From Gammaproteobacteria bacterium (GTDB taxonomy: Bacteria; Pseudomonadota; Gammaproteobacteria; HK1): a DNA stretch of 6,988 nt. The notes beneath the pieces are model-generated. The model saw nothing but the letters and a program-made list of their open reading frames with translations, had not been told where the DNA came from and did not search any database. This document shows, one piece after another, positions 1-5,533 of the stretch (its first letter is position 1; the number at the start of each line of letters is the position of its first letter). The stretch is from contig JAJECB010000456.1 of NCBI GenBank assembly GCA_022822245.1, positions 1 through 6,988 of the forward strand, written 5' to 3'. The translations under genes and the position numbers were made by a program.

Positions 1-307
1 AGCCCAGACGCCGCCTTCGACCCAAACCACGGGTTGCCCATGGCACGCACCATAGGTGCCAAGCCCTACGTTGTCAAGCCTCCTTCAACCCGCCGCCTGC
101 ACGACCCCGCGCCCAACCCTCGCCAAAATGAGAATTGCTGGTGGATGATCTATCGGATGGACTTCAAGACGCGTTTGCAATACGCTCGCCGGGCGCGAAC
201 TTCGCACCGGTCCGCTCGCATCCCAAGGGGGCACCAACTCTGCGCCATCGGCGGGCGGTGAGGCGGGGGGCGCCTCTCCCGACCGCACGATGGCCTCGTC
301 CGATCCG
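1..307. other. Gene-free stretch downstream of the toxin gene
   Basis: No open frame here has a recognisable domain, a plausible ribosome-binding site or similarity that I know. The short open frames on both strands look like chance frames in GC-rich DNA. Two structures are visible. One is a short inverted repeat TGGCAC/GTGCCA at 41-46 and 56-61. The other is the long imperfect hairpin at 244-294, listed separately. The left edge could hold the end of a neighbouring gene, but nothing supports a specific call. Confidence 0.5.
244..294. repeat. Long imperfect hairpin 14 bp past the toxin gene, possible terminator
   Basis: Outer arms GCCATCG (244-250) and CGATGGC (288-294) are perfectly complementary. 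The next block, GCGG (251-254) with CCGC (283-286), pairs after one bulged base. The tip is a perfect 6-bp stem, GAGGCG (260-265) with CGCCTC (271-276), closing a loop of five G. The whole 51-nt segment can fold into one long stem. It starts 14 bp beyond the toxin stop codon, so it could end the vapBC transcript or shield its 3' end. There is no run of U after it on the minus strand, so it is not a canonical intrinsic terminator. A REP-like repeat is the alternative. Confidence 0.45.
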
Positions 308-706
308 TCAATCGGGCGACACGACGGTCCAGTTGCCAGCGTTCGCCGCGCTCGCCAGCCGCCCGTCGTAGCACACGAATCGGTGCAGGGATTCTCCGAA
401 GAGAGACGCCGTGGCGAGGTGGATCGCGTCAAGGGTGCGAAGGTCCGCCGGCTCCATGGTCGCCGCGCGGGACAGCACCTTGGCGTTGATCCGCACGATC
501 TCGATGCGGGAGAGTACCTCCCTGGCCGTGCGCAGCGTTCGGGCTCCATGCGGCATGATTGCCCGAGCGACCTCCACGCTGGCGAGTGCACTCGACACGA
601 GCGAGCGGCCACGGAGATATCGCCGCAACGCGGCAGACTCGGTTTCCCGTACCACGAGCTTGACGATGGCCGACGAGTCGACGTAGCAGACGCGTTCAGC
701 GTTCAT
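308..706 (-). CDS. vapC: PIN-domain ribonuclease toxin, VapC family
   Basis: This encodes 132 aa, the usual size for a VapC toxin. PIN-domain toxins are Mg2+-dependent RNases that cut specific RNAs, often tRNA or rRNA, when released from their antitoxin. The PIN acidic residues are visible: Asp10 in the N-terminal strand (YVDSS), Glu45 in the SVEVARA helix, Asp93 in LDAIHLATA, and Asp114 in FVCYDGRL. The start chosen is ATG at 706. A longer frame opens at 802, but its extra 32 residues lie before the normal PIN start and cover the antitoxin gene. With ATG 706 the gene overlaps the antitoxin stop by 11 bp, typical of translational coupling in toxin-antitoxin operons. All four acidic residues are present, so the toxin looks intact. 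The target RNA cannot be read from the sequence. The family call is firm; the exact subfamily is not. Confidence 0.88.
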   Translation of the reverse strand: MNAERVCYVDSSAIVKLVVRETESAALRRYLRGRSLVSSALASVEVARAIMPHGARTLRTAREVLSRIEIVRINAKVLSRAATMEPADLRTLDAIHLATASLFGESLHRFVCYDGRLASAANAGNWTVVSPD

Positions 707-971
707 CGCTGCGCAGCCGCGCGAGCCGGACGGAAGGCGGTTCCGCACCGGGAGCGAGAGCGACGGGCTCGGGAAGATCATCCGTCGAACCGGTTGCTTC
801 ATCCAGGTCGCCCGCCGCGCGAAGCTGGTCGAGCGGCGATGAGTTCGGAATGGGAGTCAGGAGGGCGATCGGACGTCCGCGATCGGTCACCTCGAATGTC
901 TCGCCTGCCGCTACCCGCCTGAGGTAGTCGCTCGCTCTCTGCCGCAGTTCACGGATCCCGATCACGTCCAT
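696..971 (-). CDS. vapB: Phd/YefM-type antitoxin partnered with the PIN toxin
   Basis: This encodes 91 aa. The N-terminal half has the Phd/YefM fold signature: GIRELRQRASDYLRRVAAGE at about residues 5-24, then FEVTDRGRPIALLTPI at about 27-41. That domain dimerises and binds the operator. The C-terminal part (about 45-91) is rich in Asp, Glu, Pro and Ala and is expected to be disordered until it wraps around the toxin. The gene precedes and overlaps the toxin gene by 11 bp, the normal antitoxin-first order. I chose ATG at 971 because the Phd domain starts there and a palindromic operator ends on the next base. An in-frame ATG at 1010 would add 13 residues encoded by the operator itself, which is unlikely. 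Antitoxins of this type repress their own promoter, and the palindrome supports that here. Confidence 0.85.
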   Translation of the reverse strand: MDVIGIRELRQRASDYLRRVAAGETFEVTDRGRPIALLTPIPNSSPLDQLRAAGDLDEATGSTDDLPEPVALAPGAEPPSVRLARLRSDER

Positions 972-1007
972 AGTGCTACTTGTAGCACTTTTATGAGCAA
1001 GGCTCAA
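972..1007 (-). promoter_or_regulatory. vapBC promoter with palindromic operator abutting the start codon
   Basis: A perfect palindrome, AGTGCTAC-TT-GTAGCACT, occupies 972-989 and touches the ATG at 971. On the minus strand a promoter can be read as TTGAGC (1007-1002), a 17-bp spacer, then TACAAG (984-979). Each box matches the sigma-70 consensus at 4 of 6 positions. The -10 box lies inside the palindrome, so a bound antitoxin dimer would block RNA polymerase. The -10 box ends 7 bp before the ATG, which predicts a transcript starting at or next to the A of ATG. No Shine-Dalgarno sequence precedes the ATG. The palindrome is directly seen; promoter and leaderless start are inferred. Confidence 0.65.
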
Positions 1008-1010
1008 CAC

Positions 1011-1544
1011 GCCGAGTGACGAGGCAGGACCGTGCGCGTCGGGGGGAAGGGGCTGGGTACTCCCGGATGGGGCAGAGTTCAGAACTCCACATCGCCGTCA
1101 TCGAAGGATATCGACTCGACGGAGGCGATCCTCGCATCAAGAGGCGGGTTCGGCACCATGGCCGCGGACAGCTACGGTCTCCGGGGCCCGATGCCGGGCC
1201 CGGCCCCGTCCCGGCAACCCAACCGGGAGCCGGGCCCCGAACGCGAGCCGGATGGCATCAGCGGGCGCCGCGTCGTCACCCGCGCCCTCGCGCTGCGTCG
1301 ACTCATCGACCGGGCTGCCGTCGGACTCCTGCCACCGCACCGTCATCGCAAGACCCATGCCGTGCTCGGGCGCATCGCTGGCCGTCGTGGTGCTGCGCGT
1401 CCCTTCGAGGCCGAGGCTCGCGTTCGGGCCGAGACGGCAGCGCCGTCTCGGAAAGAACCATGCCGGAGCGCCTCATCAATCCCCCCAGACACGTGGCATG
1501 AATCGGGGTTCGAGATTTATAGCTTGTTGTTTTGAAGATGTTTT
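1011..1544. other. 534-bp gap without a recognised gene between vapBC and ssrA
   Basis: I recognise no gene here. The best open frame is on the minus strand, 1137-1358 (ATG at 1358, 73 aa, containing MTVRWQESDGS). It has GC-rich third codon positions and stays open upstream for roughly another 110 bases, but I know no family for it and it may be a decayed gene fragment or chance. Several inverted repeats are present: CGGGGCCCG/CGGGCCCCG (1182-1190 and 1231-1239), TGCCGGG/CCCGGCA (1192-1198 and 1210-1216), and a perfect 10-bp hairpin at 1429-1451. The segment adjoins the ssrA 3' end, a common island insertion point, but I see no second copy of that end and no integrase. Confidence 0.45.
1429..1451 (-). 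terminator. Strong hairpin about 95 nt past the ssrA 3' end
   Basis: CCGAGACGGC (1429-1438) and GCCGTCTCGG (1442-1451) are a perfect 10-bp inverted repeat around a 3-nt loop. It lies in the direction of ssrA transcription and may form the end of the precursor transcript. No U-rich stretch follows on the minus strand, so an intrinsic terminator is only a possibility. Confidence 0.3.
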
Positions 1545-1898
1545 TGGTGGAGGCGGCGGGAATCGAACCCGCGTCCGCTGGCGCTCCGCCGTCGGCTCTA
1601 CATGCTTAGCCTCGTCTACCCGTTTGACCGTCCGCCCCCCGACGGGCAGGGTTGCGGCCGGCGAGCCCGCTGAGCTTTAGCGACTCCGGACGCGGGCGGT
1701 CCGTCCTCGCGAGCTTGTGTTGTGTGACTCCTCTATCCGAACGCACAAGCACGTGCCGGGAAGGAGCTGGGGCTAGGCCGCCAGAGCGTAGTTGTCGTCG
1801 TTGGCAACTATTGAGGTTTGCAACTGGATTTACGAGGTATGTTGCGCCTCGGCATGCACCTCGAGCTTCACCACCCGCGTCGAAGCCAGGTCGCCCCC
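1545..1898 (-). ncRNA. ssrA: tmRNA (transfer-messenger RNA)
   Basis: This 354-nt RNA rescues ribosomes stalled on broken mRNAs and tags the unfinished protein for proteolysis. The 5' end GGGGGCG (1898-1892) pairs with CGCCTCC (1555-1549) before the encoded CCA end. The third pair is G-U, the identity mark read by alanyl-tRNA synthetase. The T arm is at 1572-1556 with loop TTCGATT. Conserved tmRNA segments are visible: GGTGCATGCCGAGG (1860-1847), and GCTAAGCATGTAG (1610-1598) near the 3' side. The tag frame runs from the resume codon GCC (1805-1803) to TAG (1775-1773) and reads ANDDNYALAA. The molecule is the one-piece form, not a permuted two-piece tmRNA. smpB, encoding its essential partner, is next upstream. 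Identification is essentially certain; the mature 5' end is set by the acceptor stem. Confidence 0.97.
1773..1805 (-). other. tmRNA proteolysis-tag reading frame, ANDDNYALAA
   Basis: Ten codons from GCC (1805) to GCC, followed by TAG (1775-1773), encode A-N-D-D-N-Y-A-L-A-A. The bases before the resume codon include AATAGTT, matching the conserved segment that positions the resume codon in tmRNA. The C-terminal LAA is the part recognised by ClpXP in known systems. With the alanine carried by tmRNA, the added tag would be 11 residues. Confidence 0.95.
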
Positions 1899-1910
1899 AC
1901 GGGAGAGGGC

Positions 1911-1916
1911 ATTGTA
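1911..1916 (-). promoter_or_regulatory. Probable -10 box of the ssrA promoter
   Basis: TACAAT (1916-1911) matches the sigma-70 -10 consensus at 5 of 6 positions and lies 12 bp before the mature 5' end. That puts the start near 1904, leaving a short leader for RNase P to remove. No convincing -35 box is visible at 16-18 bp spacing. Confidence 0.5.
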
Positions 1917-1965
1917 CACCACCGGCACCGTCCGCCGCTGCGGAGCTTCGGTCCCTCGGCGGCAT

Positions 1966-1993
1966 TTGCCGCGGCGCCTCGCCGCGGCGGCAA
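1966..1993 (-). terminator. GC-rich hairpin between smpB and ssrA, possible smpB terminator
   Basis: GCCGCGGCG (1968-1976) and CGCCGCGGC (1980-1988) form a perfect 9-bp stem with a 3-nt loop. An alternative register pairs TTGCCGC (1966-1972) with GCGGCAA (1987-1993). The structure begins 46 bp beyond the smpB stop and precedes the ssrA -10 box, so it could separate the two transcripts. No U-rich tail follows. Confidence 0.4.
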
Positions 1994-2038
1994 CGTGGGG
2001 CCTCACCGCTGTCGGTCGCCCGGTCGCCTCCGGCGCCG

Positions 2039-2515
2039 TCAGCGGGACTTCATCAACCGTTCGCGCTCGCGCTGCCAGTCACGGTCCCGGTCGGAGGCCC
2101 GCTTGTCGGCGCGGCGCTTGCCCTTGGCGGTGGCGATGGCGAGCTTCGCCCGGCCGCGGGTCCAGTGCAGGTCGAGGGGCACCACGGTGTAGCCGTCGCG
2201 CTGCACCGCGCCCGCGAGGCGATCGATCTCGCGCCGGTGGAGAAGCAGCCGGCGGGGGCGCACGGGATCGGGCTCGACGTGGGTCGATGCCGAGGGGAGG
2301 GGGGAGATGTGGGCGCCCTGCAGGAAGGCTTCGCCCTCGCGGAATGCCACGTAGCCCTCGCTCAACTGGGCGCGTCCGCTCCGCAGGCTCTTGACCTCCC
2401 ATCCCTGGAGCGCGATGCCCGCCTCGAGTCGATCCTCGAGCCGGTAGTCGAAGCGTGCGCGGCGGTTCGCCGCGATCACGTTTCCTCCCGACCCCTTCTT
2501 CTTCTTGCGGGCCAT
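2039..2515 (-). CDS. smpB: SmpB, tmRNA-binding protein for trans-translation
   Basis: This 158-aa protein is the normal SmpB length (about 150-165 aa). SmpB binds the tRNA-like part of tmRNA, brings it to stalled ribosomes, and reads the empty mRNA channel with its C-terminal tail. Family motifs are visible in order: a basic start (ARKKKKG), NRRARFDY near residue 17, [19 protein letters not shown] near 38-56, GAHISPL near 67-73, then [13 protein letters not shown] in the middle. The core signature is about residues 118-139, including [21 protein letters not shown]. The tail ([17 protein letters not shown]) is the basic segment that enters the mRNA channel. ATG 2515 opens the expected MARKK N-terminus, though no clear Shine-Dalgarno precedes it. 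ssrA follows 141 bp downstream on the same strand, so partner RNA and protein are adjacent. Confidence 0.97.
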   Translation of the reverse strand: MARKKKKGSGGNVIAANRRARFDYRLEDRLEAGIALQGWEVKSLRSGRAQLSEGYVAFREGEAFLQGAHISPLPSASTHVEPDPVRPRRLLLHRREIDRLAGAVQRDGYTVVPLDLHWTRGRAKLAIATAKGKRRADKRASDRDRDWQRERERLMKSR

Positions 2516-2543
2516 TGCGGCGCCTGCTGTCCGGCGCCTATCG

Positions 2544-2566
2544 CCGGCCGCCGGCCGCCGGCCGCC
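2544..2566. repeat. Short tandem repeat, CCGGCCG x3.3
   Basis: Three exact copies of the 7-mer CCGGCCG (2544-2550, 2551-2557, 2558-2564) plus two more bases lie in the 89-bp divergent space between smpB and ratA. Its role is unknown. It may be simple slippage in GC-rich DNA. Confidence 0.7.
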
Positions 2567-2591
2567 CGGGGGACTCCGGCGAGCCCCTCGC

Positions 2592-2597
2592 TATACT
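2592..2597 (+). promoter_or_regulatory. Probable -10 box of ratA, 7 bp before its ATG
   Basis: TATACT matches the -10 consensus at 5 of 6 positions. Only 7 bp (TCCGCCC) separate it from the ATG, so transcription would begin at or next to the start codon. Those 7 bases contain no Shine-Dalgarno sequence. No good -35 box is present at 17 bp. Confidence 0.45.
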
Positions 2598-2604
2598 TCC
2601 GCCC

Positions 2605-3051
2605 ATGGAGCGGATCGAGCGATCGGCGGTCGTGCCGGCGAGCCGCGAGGCGACCTTCGCCCTCGTCGCGGACGTCGCCTCGTACCCCGAGTTCGTTCCC
2701 CTGTGCCGCGCGGCCGAGGTACGGCCCCTCGGCGGGGGAATGGTCGAGGCGAGCCTTCGCATGGCCCGGGGTCCGATCCGGTTCTGGCTCACGACGCGCA
2801 ACCGGGAGGTGGCGCCGAGCCGGATCGAGATGCACCTCGTCAAGGGTCCCTTCGGCCGTCTGAACGGCCGCTGGTCGTTCGAGGATGCAGCGGGTGGCGG
2901 CACGCGGGTGTCGCTGAATCTCGAGTTTGAAGGTGCGAGCCGGCTCCTCGGCCGGCTGGCCGCGCCGTTTCTGGACGAACTCGCCGATTCTATGGTCATG
3001 GCGTTCACCCGAAGGGCCGAGCGGCTCATCCGTCCACCGCGGAGCGGCTAA
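2605..3051 (+). CDS. ratA: RatA/COQ10 family START-domain protein
   Basis: This 148-aa protein belongs to the polyketide cyclase/START-like superfamily, a single domain with a hydrophobic cavity. In E. coli, RatA (YfjG, about 158 aa) has been reported to block 70S ribosome assembly when overproduced. The mitochondrial relative COQ10 binds ubiquinone. Which role dominates here is unknown. Family features visible are SREATFALVADVASYPEFVPLCRAAEV (about residues 12-38), FWLTTRNREVAPSRIEMHLVKGPFGRLNGRWSF (about 61-93), and the C-terminal helix with MVMAFTRRAERL (about 131-142). The frame stays open upstream to 2455, but that extension runs antisense into smpB and is low-complexity; ATG 2605 gives the family's usual N-terminus. 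The gene diverges from smpB and converges with bamE, as in other gammaproteobacteria. rnfH (ratB), usually next to it, is absent. Confidence 0.92.
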   Translation: MERIERSAVVPASREATFALVADVASYPEFVPLCRAAEVRPLGGGMVEASLRMARGPIRFWLTTRNREVAPSRIEMHLVKGPFGRLNGRWSFEDAAGGGTRVSLNLEFEGASRLLGRLAAPFLDELADSMVMAFTRRAERLIRPPRSG

Positions 3052-3057
3052 CCCCCG

Positions 3058-3084
3058 GGGGAGCCGGCGTTCGCGCCGGTCCCC
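3058..3084. terminator. Shared hairpin between convergent ratA and bamE
   Basis: CCGGCG (3064-3069) and CGCCGG (3074-3079) enclose a TTCG tetraloop. The stem extends outward as GGGGA (3058-3062) with TCCCC (3080-3084) after one bulged G, giving 11 pairs. It begins 7 bp after the ratA stop and lies 48 bp beyond the bamE stop, so it can serve both convergent transcripts. There is no U-tract on either side, so termination may be Rho-dependent or unusual. Confidence 0.5.
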
Positions 3085-3131
3085 GCCGCGGCAGCCGTTC
3101 CGTCCCGCCTCGCGGCGCCGGCCCGCCCCGG

Positions 3132-3632
3132 CTACCGATCGCGTTTCACCTTTCGGATCGCGCGCCGAATCAACCCCTTCTCGAGCGGGCGCGGGGGCAC
3201 GCGGATCACCTTGGCCGCCTCCGGTTCGAGCTCGATGGCGTCGGCCGGCAGGAGGTCTCCCTCGATCCGGACCAGCCGGTCATCCTCGAAGTGAAGGGTG
3301 ATGAGCCGCCACTCCGAGGGCTCGCCCCCCGGCGCGTACGAGAACAGGTACTCCCACCGATCGGTGTGAAAGACGTCGTCGATGGCCGGGGTGCCGAGAA
3401 GGTGGAGCACCTTGCTCCGGGTCATGCCGGGCTCGAGCCGGGCGAGCGCCACGTCGTCGAGGGCATTGCCCTGGCGGATGTCGACTCGATAGAGCCCCGG
3501 TACCGGGACCTCGGGAAGCTTCCCGCAGCCCGCCGCGAGCACCGCGCCCGCGCCCGCGCCTGCCAGTGCGGCGGCGAACCGTCCCGAGGCGCGGCGTTCG
3601 GACTTGCGGCTGCCGGCCGCTCCGCCGCTCAC
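3132..3632 (-). CDS. bamE: BamE, outer-membrane assembly lipoprotein (SmpA/OmlA family)
   Basis: This 166-aa lipoprotein belongs to the BAM complex, which folds beta-barrel proteins into the outer membrane. Residues 18-35 form a signal peptide ending in VLAAG, with the lipid-carrying Cys at 36. The SmpA/OmlA domain follows: VPGLYRVDIRQGN (about 44-56), LARLEPGMTRSKVLHLLGTP (about 63-82), then FHTDRWEYLFSY (about 88-99). The start is GTG at 3632. It shares the 4 bp GTGA with the recN stop, and GGAG (3644-3641) lies 8 bp before it, so translation is probably coupled to recN. The same frame stays open back to 5345, but that part runs out of frame through recN and is not coding. The protein is longer than E. 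coli BamE (113 aa), with extra N-terminal and Pro/Glu/basic C-terminal residues. Confidence 0.92.
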   Translation of the reverse strand: MSGGAAGSRKSERRASGRFAAALAGAGAGAVLAAGCGKLPEVPVPGLYRVDIRQGNALDDVALARLEPGMTRSKVLHLLGTPAIDDVFHTDRWEYLFSYAPGGEPSEWRLITLHFEDDRLVRIEGDLLPADAIELEPEAAKVIRVPPRPLEKGLIRRAIRKVKRDR

Positions 3633-5308
3633 TCGGCCAGCTCCGCTTGCCGCGCCGACTCGAGCATCTCGCGGGCATGCGCCCGTGAGCGAGCGGTCAC
3701 GCTCGCGCCCGCGAGCATCCGCGCGATCTCCTCGGTTCGTTCCTCGCCCCTCACCGTCCGCACCCGCACGCTCGTCATCGATCCGTTCGCTCCCTTCGAG
3801 ACGGTAAGGTGGCCGTGCGCCTGCGAAGCAACCTGGGGGAGATGCGTCACGCACAGCACCTGGCAGCTCTCGGCCAGATGGCGCAGGTGCCGCCCGACCA
3901 GTTCTGCGACCCGGCCTCCGACTCCGCTGTCGATCTCGTCGAACACCATCACCGGAAGCCCTCCACGCGTCGCGACAAGAATACCAAGGCTCACCCGCGA
4001 CTGCTCTCCGCCCGAGGCGGTCTGCGCGAGCGGGGCCGGCGGGTGGCCGGGGTTGGCGCGGATCCGGAACTCGACCTCGTCGATCCCGGAGGCCCGCTCC
4101 TCCCGGGCCCGGTTCATCGCCACCGAGAACGCACCGCCGTCGAACCCGAGCTCGTGCATGTGAAGCGTCACCTCGTCGGCGAGGCGCCGGGCGGCGGAGC
4201 TCCGGCCCTCGCTGAGACGCTCGGCCACCTTCCGGTAGTCGGCCCGGACGGCGGCGCGCCGGTCCTCGAGCTCCCGGACCCGCGCCTCGCCGGTCTCGAG
4301 CCCCTCCAGCTCGCCGCGAAGGGCGGCAAGGCGGCCGGGCAGCTCGTCCGGCGATACCCGGTGCTTGCGCCCGGCGTCGTGGAGGGCGGCGAGCCGGTTC
4401 TCGACGGAGGCGATGCGGGCCGGGTCGGTGTCGACGCCGCGGGCCAGCGCCCGCACCGCCACGCTCGCCTCCGTCACGTGCACGAGCGCCGTCTCGAGCA
4501 GCTCGTGAGCGCTCGCTGTCGTCCCGGGCGCATACCGTTCGATGTCGGCAAGCCGGGTGAGGGCGCGGTGCACGGCGGAGCCGGCGGCGCTTTCCCCGCC
4601 CGAGAGGGCGTGCTCGATCTCGTCGGCTGCGCTCCGGATCTCGACGGCGTGGGAGAGGCGGCGCAGCTCCGCGGCAAGCTCGGCCGCTTCCCCCTCCTTC
4701 GCGTCGAGCGCGTCCAGCTCGGCGCACTGAAAGGCGAGATAGTCGATGCGCCGTTCCCGCTCGCCGCCCTCGACGGCCCGGGCGGCCTCGAGCTCGGTGT
4801 CGATCGCGTCGATGCGCCGGTGCAGCTCCGCGGTCCGGGCGACGAGCTCCGGGTGTCCGGCCGCCGCGTCGAGGACCCGAAGCTGTTGTGCCGGCCGAAG
4901 GAGGGCATGGTGCGAATGCTGGCCCTGCAGGTCCACCAGGCGGGAGCCCACGTCCCGCAGGGTCCGGGCCGAGACCGGGGAATCGTTGATCCAGGCGCGC
5001 GAGCGCCCCTCCGGGGTGATCCGGCGCCGGAGGATCGTTTCTCCGCCATCCTCGAGCCCGAGCTCCCGGCCGAGCTCCGCCACCTCGTCGAGGTCCGCCG
5101 CATCGAAGGTGGCCGCGACCTCGGCCCGTTCCGCGCCCGGACGCACCATCGTGCCGGTCGCCCGGCCGCCGAGCGCGAAGCCGAGCGCATCGACGAGGAT
5201 TGATTTTCCCGCGCCGGTCTCCCCGGTGAGAACGGTCAACCCGGCGCCGAGCTCCACATCGAGCCGGTGGATGATCGTGAAGTCGCGGACTGCGAGGTGG
5301 ATCAGCAC
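3629..5308 (-). CDS. recN: RecN, SMC-like DNA repair ATPase
   Basis: This 559-aa protein, against 553 in E. coli, acts in recombinational repair of double-strand breaks, holding DNA with RecA. The N-terminal half has Walker A GETGAGKS at residues 29-36 and the Q-loop-like LQGQHSHHALL at about 127-137. A charged coiled-coil-rich middle follows (about 155-380). The C-terminal half has signature ASGGEQSR (431-438), Walker B with VMVFDEIDSGVGG (453-465), and the switch His in CVTHLPQVAS (486-495). The usual signature is ASGGELSR, so Gln for Leu is a small departure. The start is GTG at 5308: it yields the family's MLIHLAVRDFTII opening. No strong Shine-Dalgarno precedes it. The gene overlaps bamE by 4 bp. 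No LexA-type operator is visible upstream, unlike the SOS-controlled recN of E. coli. Confidence 0.96.
   Translation of the reverse strand: MLIHLAVRDFTIIHRLDVELGAGLTVLTGETGAGKSILVDALGFALGGRATGTMVRPGAERAEVAATFDAADLDEVAELGRELGLEDGGETILRRRITPEGRSRAWINDSPVSARTLRDVGSRLVDLQGQHSHHALLRPAQQLRVLDAAAGHPELVARTAELHRRIDAIDTELEAARAVEGGERERRIDYLAFQCAELDALDAKEGEAAELAAELRRLSHAVEIRSAADEIEHALSGGESAAGSAVHRALTRLADIERYAPGTTASAHELLETALVHVTEASVAVRALARGVDTDPARIASVENRLAALHDAGRKHRVSPDELPGRLAALRGELEGLETGEARVRELEDRRAAVRADYRKVAERLSEGRSSAARRLADEVTLHMHELGFDGGAFSVAMNRAREERASGIDEVEFRIRANPGHPPAPLAQTASGGEQSRVSLGILVATRGGLPVMVFDEIDSGVGGRVAELVGRHLRHLAESCQVLCVTHLPQVASQAHGHLTVSKGANGSMTSVRVRTVRGEERTEEIARMLAGASVTARSRAHAREMLESARQAELAE
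3641..3644 (-). promoter_or_regulatory. Shine-Dalgarno site for bamE inside the end of recN
   Basis: GGAG on the minus strand lies 8 bp before GTG 3632. It supports the GTG start and the GTGA overlap with recN. A ribosome finishing recN could restart here. Confidence 0.6.
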
Positions 5309-5335
5309 GGGCCAACGCCGGATGGCGGGCGGGCG

Positions 5336-5364
5336 AGGCTAGCATGAGCCCGCCCCCTCGCCAA
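5336..5364 (-). promoter_or_regulatory. Predicted recN promoter touching the terminal-repeat element
   Basis: On the minus strand, TTGGCG (5364-5359), a 17-bp spacer, then TAGCCT (5341-5336), preceded by the extended -10 motif TGC, reads as a sigma-70 promoter. The predicted start is near 5329, about 20 bp before the GTG. The -35 box ends 2 bp from the start of the inverted-repeat element at 5366. This is inferred from motifs only. Confidence 0.45.
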
Positions 5365-5473
5365 CTAGCCCGGAAATCTCACCAACTTTCGTCGCGAGGG
5401 CGCGGAGATGCTGTTGTGACAAGGCGCATGGACCGAAAGCGCGCTTCGCGCTGCTGAGGGGCGAGCCGGAGAC

Positions 5474-5500
5474 GGACGAAGCGCCGGTGGCGCTTCGTCC
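5474..5500. repeat. Perfect 12-bp hairpin inside the element
   Basis: GGACGAAGCGCC (5474-5485) and GGCGCTTCGTCC (5489-5500) are exact reverse complements around the loop GGT. It would form a very stable stem in RNA or single-stranded DNA. Confidence 0.8.
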
Positions 5501-5507
5501 CGGCAAG

Positions 5508-5533
5508 CGGGCAATCCAGGGATGGATTGCCCG
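5508..5533. repeat. Perfect 11-bp hairpin inside the element
   Basis: CGGGCAATCCA (5508-5518) and TGGATTGCCCG (5523-5533) are exact reverse complements around the loop GGGA. It follows the 12-bp hairpin after only 7 bp, forming a tandem pair near the element's centre. Confidence 0.8.

Noticed and set aside
308..802. Longer toxin start at 802
   Set aside because: It adds 32 residues that lie inside the antitoxin gene and before the normal PIN start; ATG 706 gives the standard length.
1501..1547. Duplicate of the ssrA 3' end as an att site
   Set aside because: GGGGTTCGAG near 1505 resembles a T-loop fragment but does not repeat the tmRNA end; no other copy was found in the window.
1652..2863. 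403-aa plus-strand frame across ssrA, smpB and part of ratA
   Set aside because: It is antisense to tmRNA and smpB and out of frame with ratA; its composition is that of a GC-rich shadow.
3809..5203. 464-aa plus-strand frame antisense to recN
   Set aside because: Shadow of recN; it has no domain of its own, while the opposite strand has every RecN motif.
3132..5345. A single 737-aa minus-strand frame covering bamE and all of recN
   Set aside because: Only its last 166 codons match a protein family (BamE). The rest runs out of frame through recN and is low-complexity Arg/Gly/Ala/Pro. GTG 3632 with its GGAG site is the real start.
5309..5400. LexA operator upstream of recN
   Set aside because: No CTGT-N8-ACAG-type palindrome is present in this stretch.
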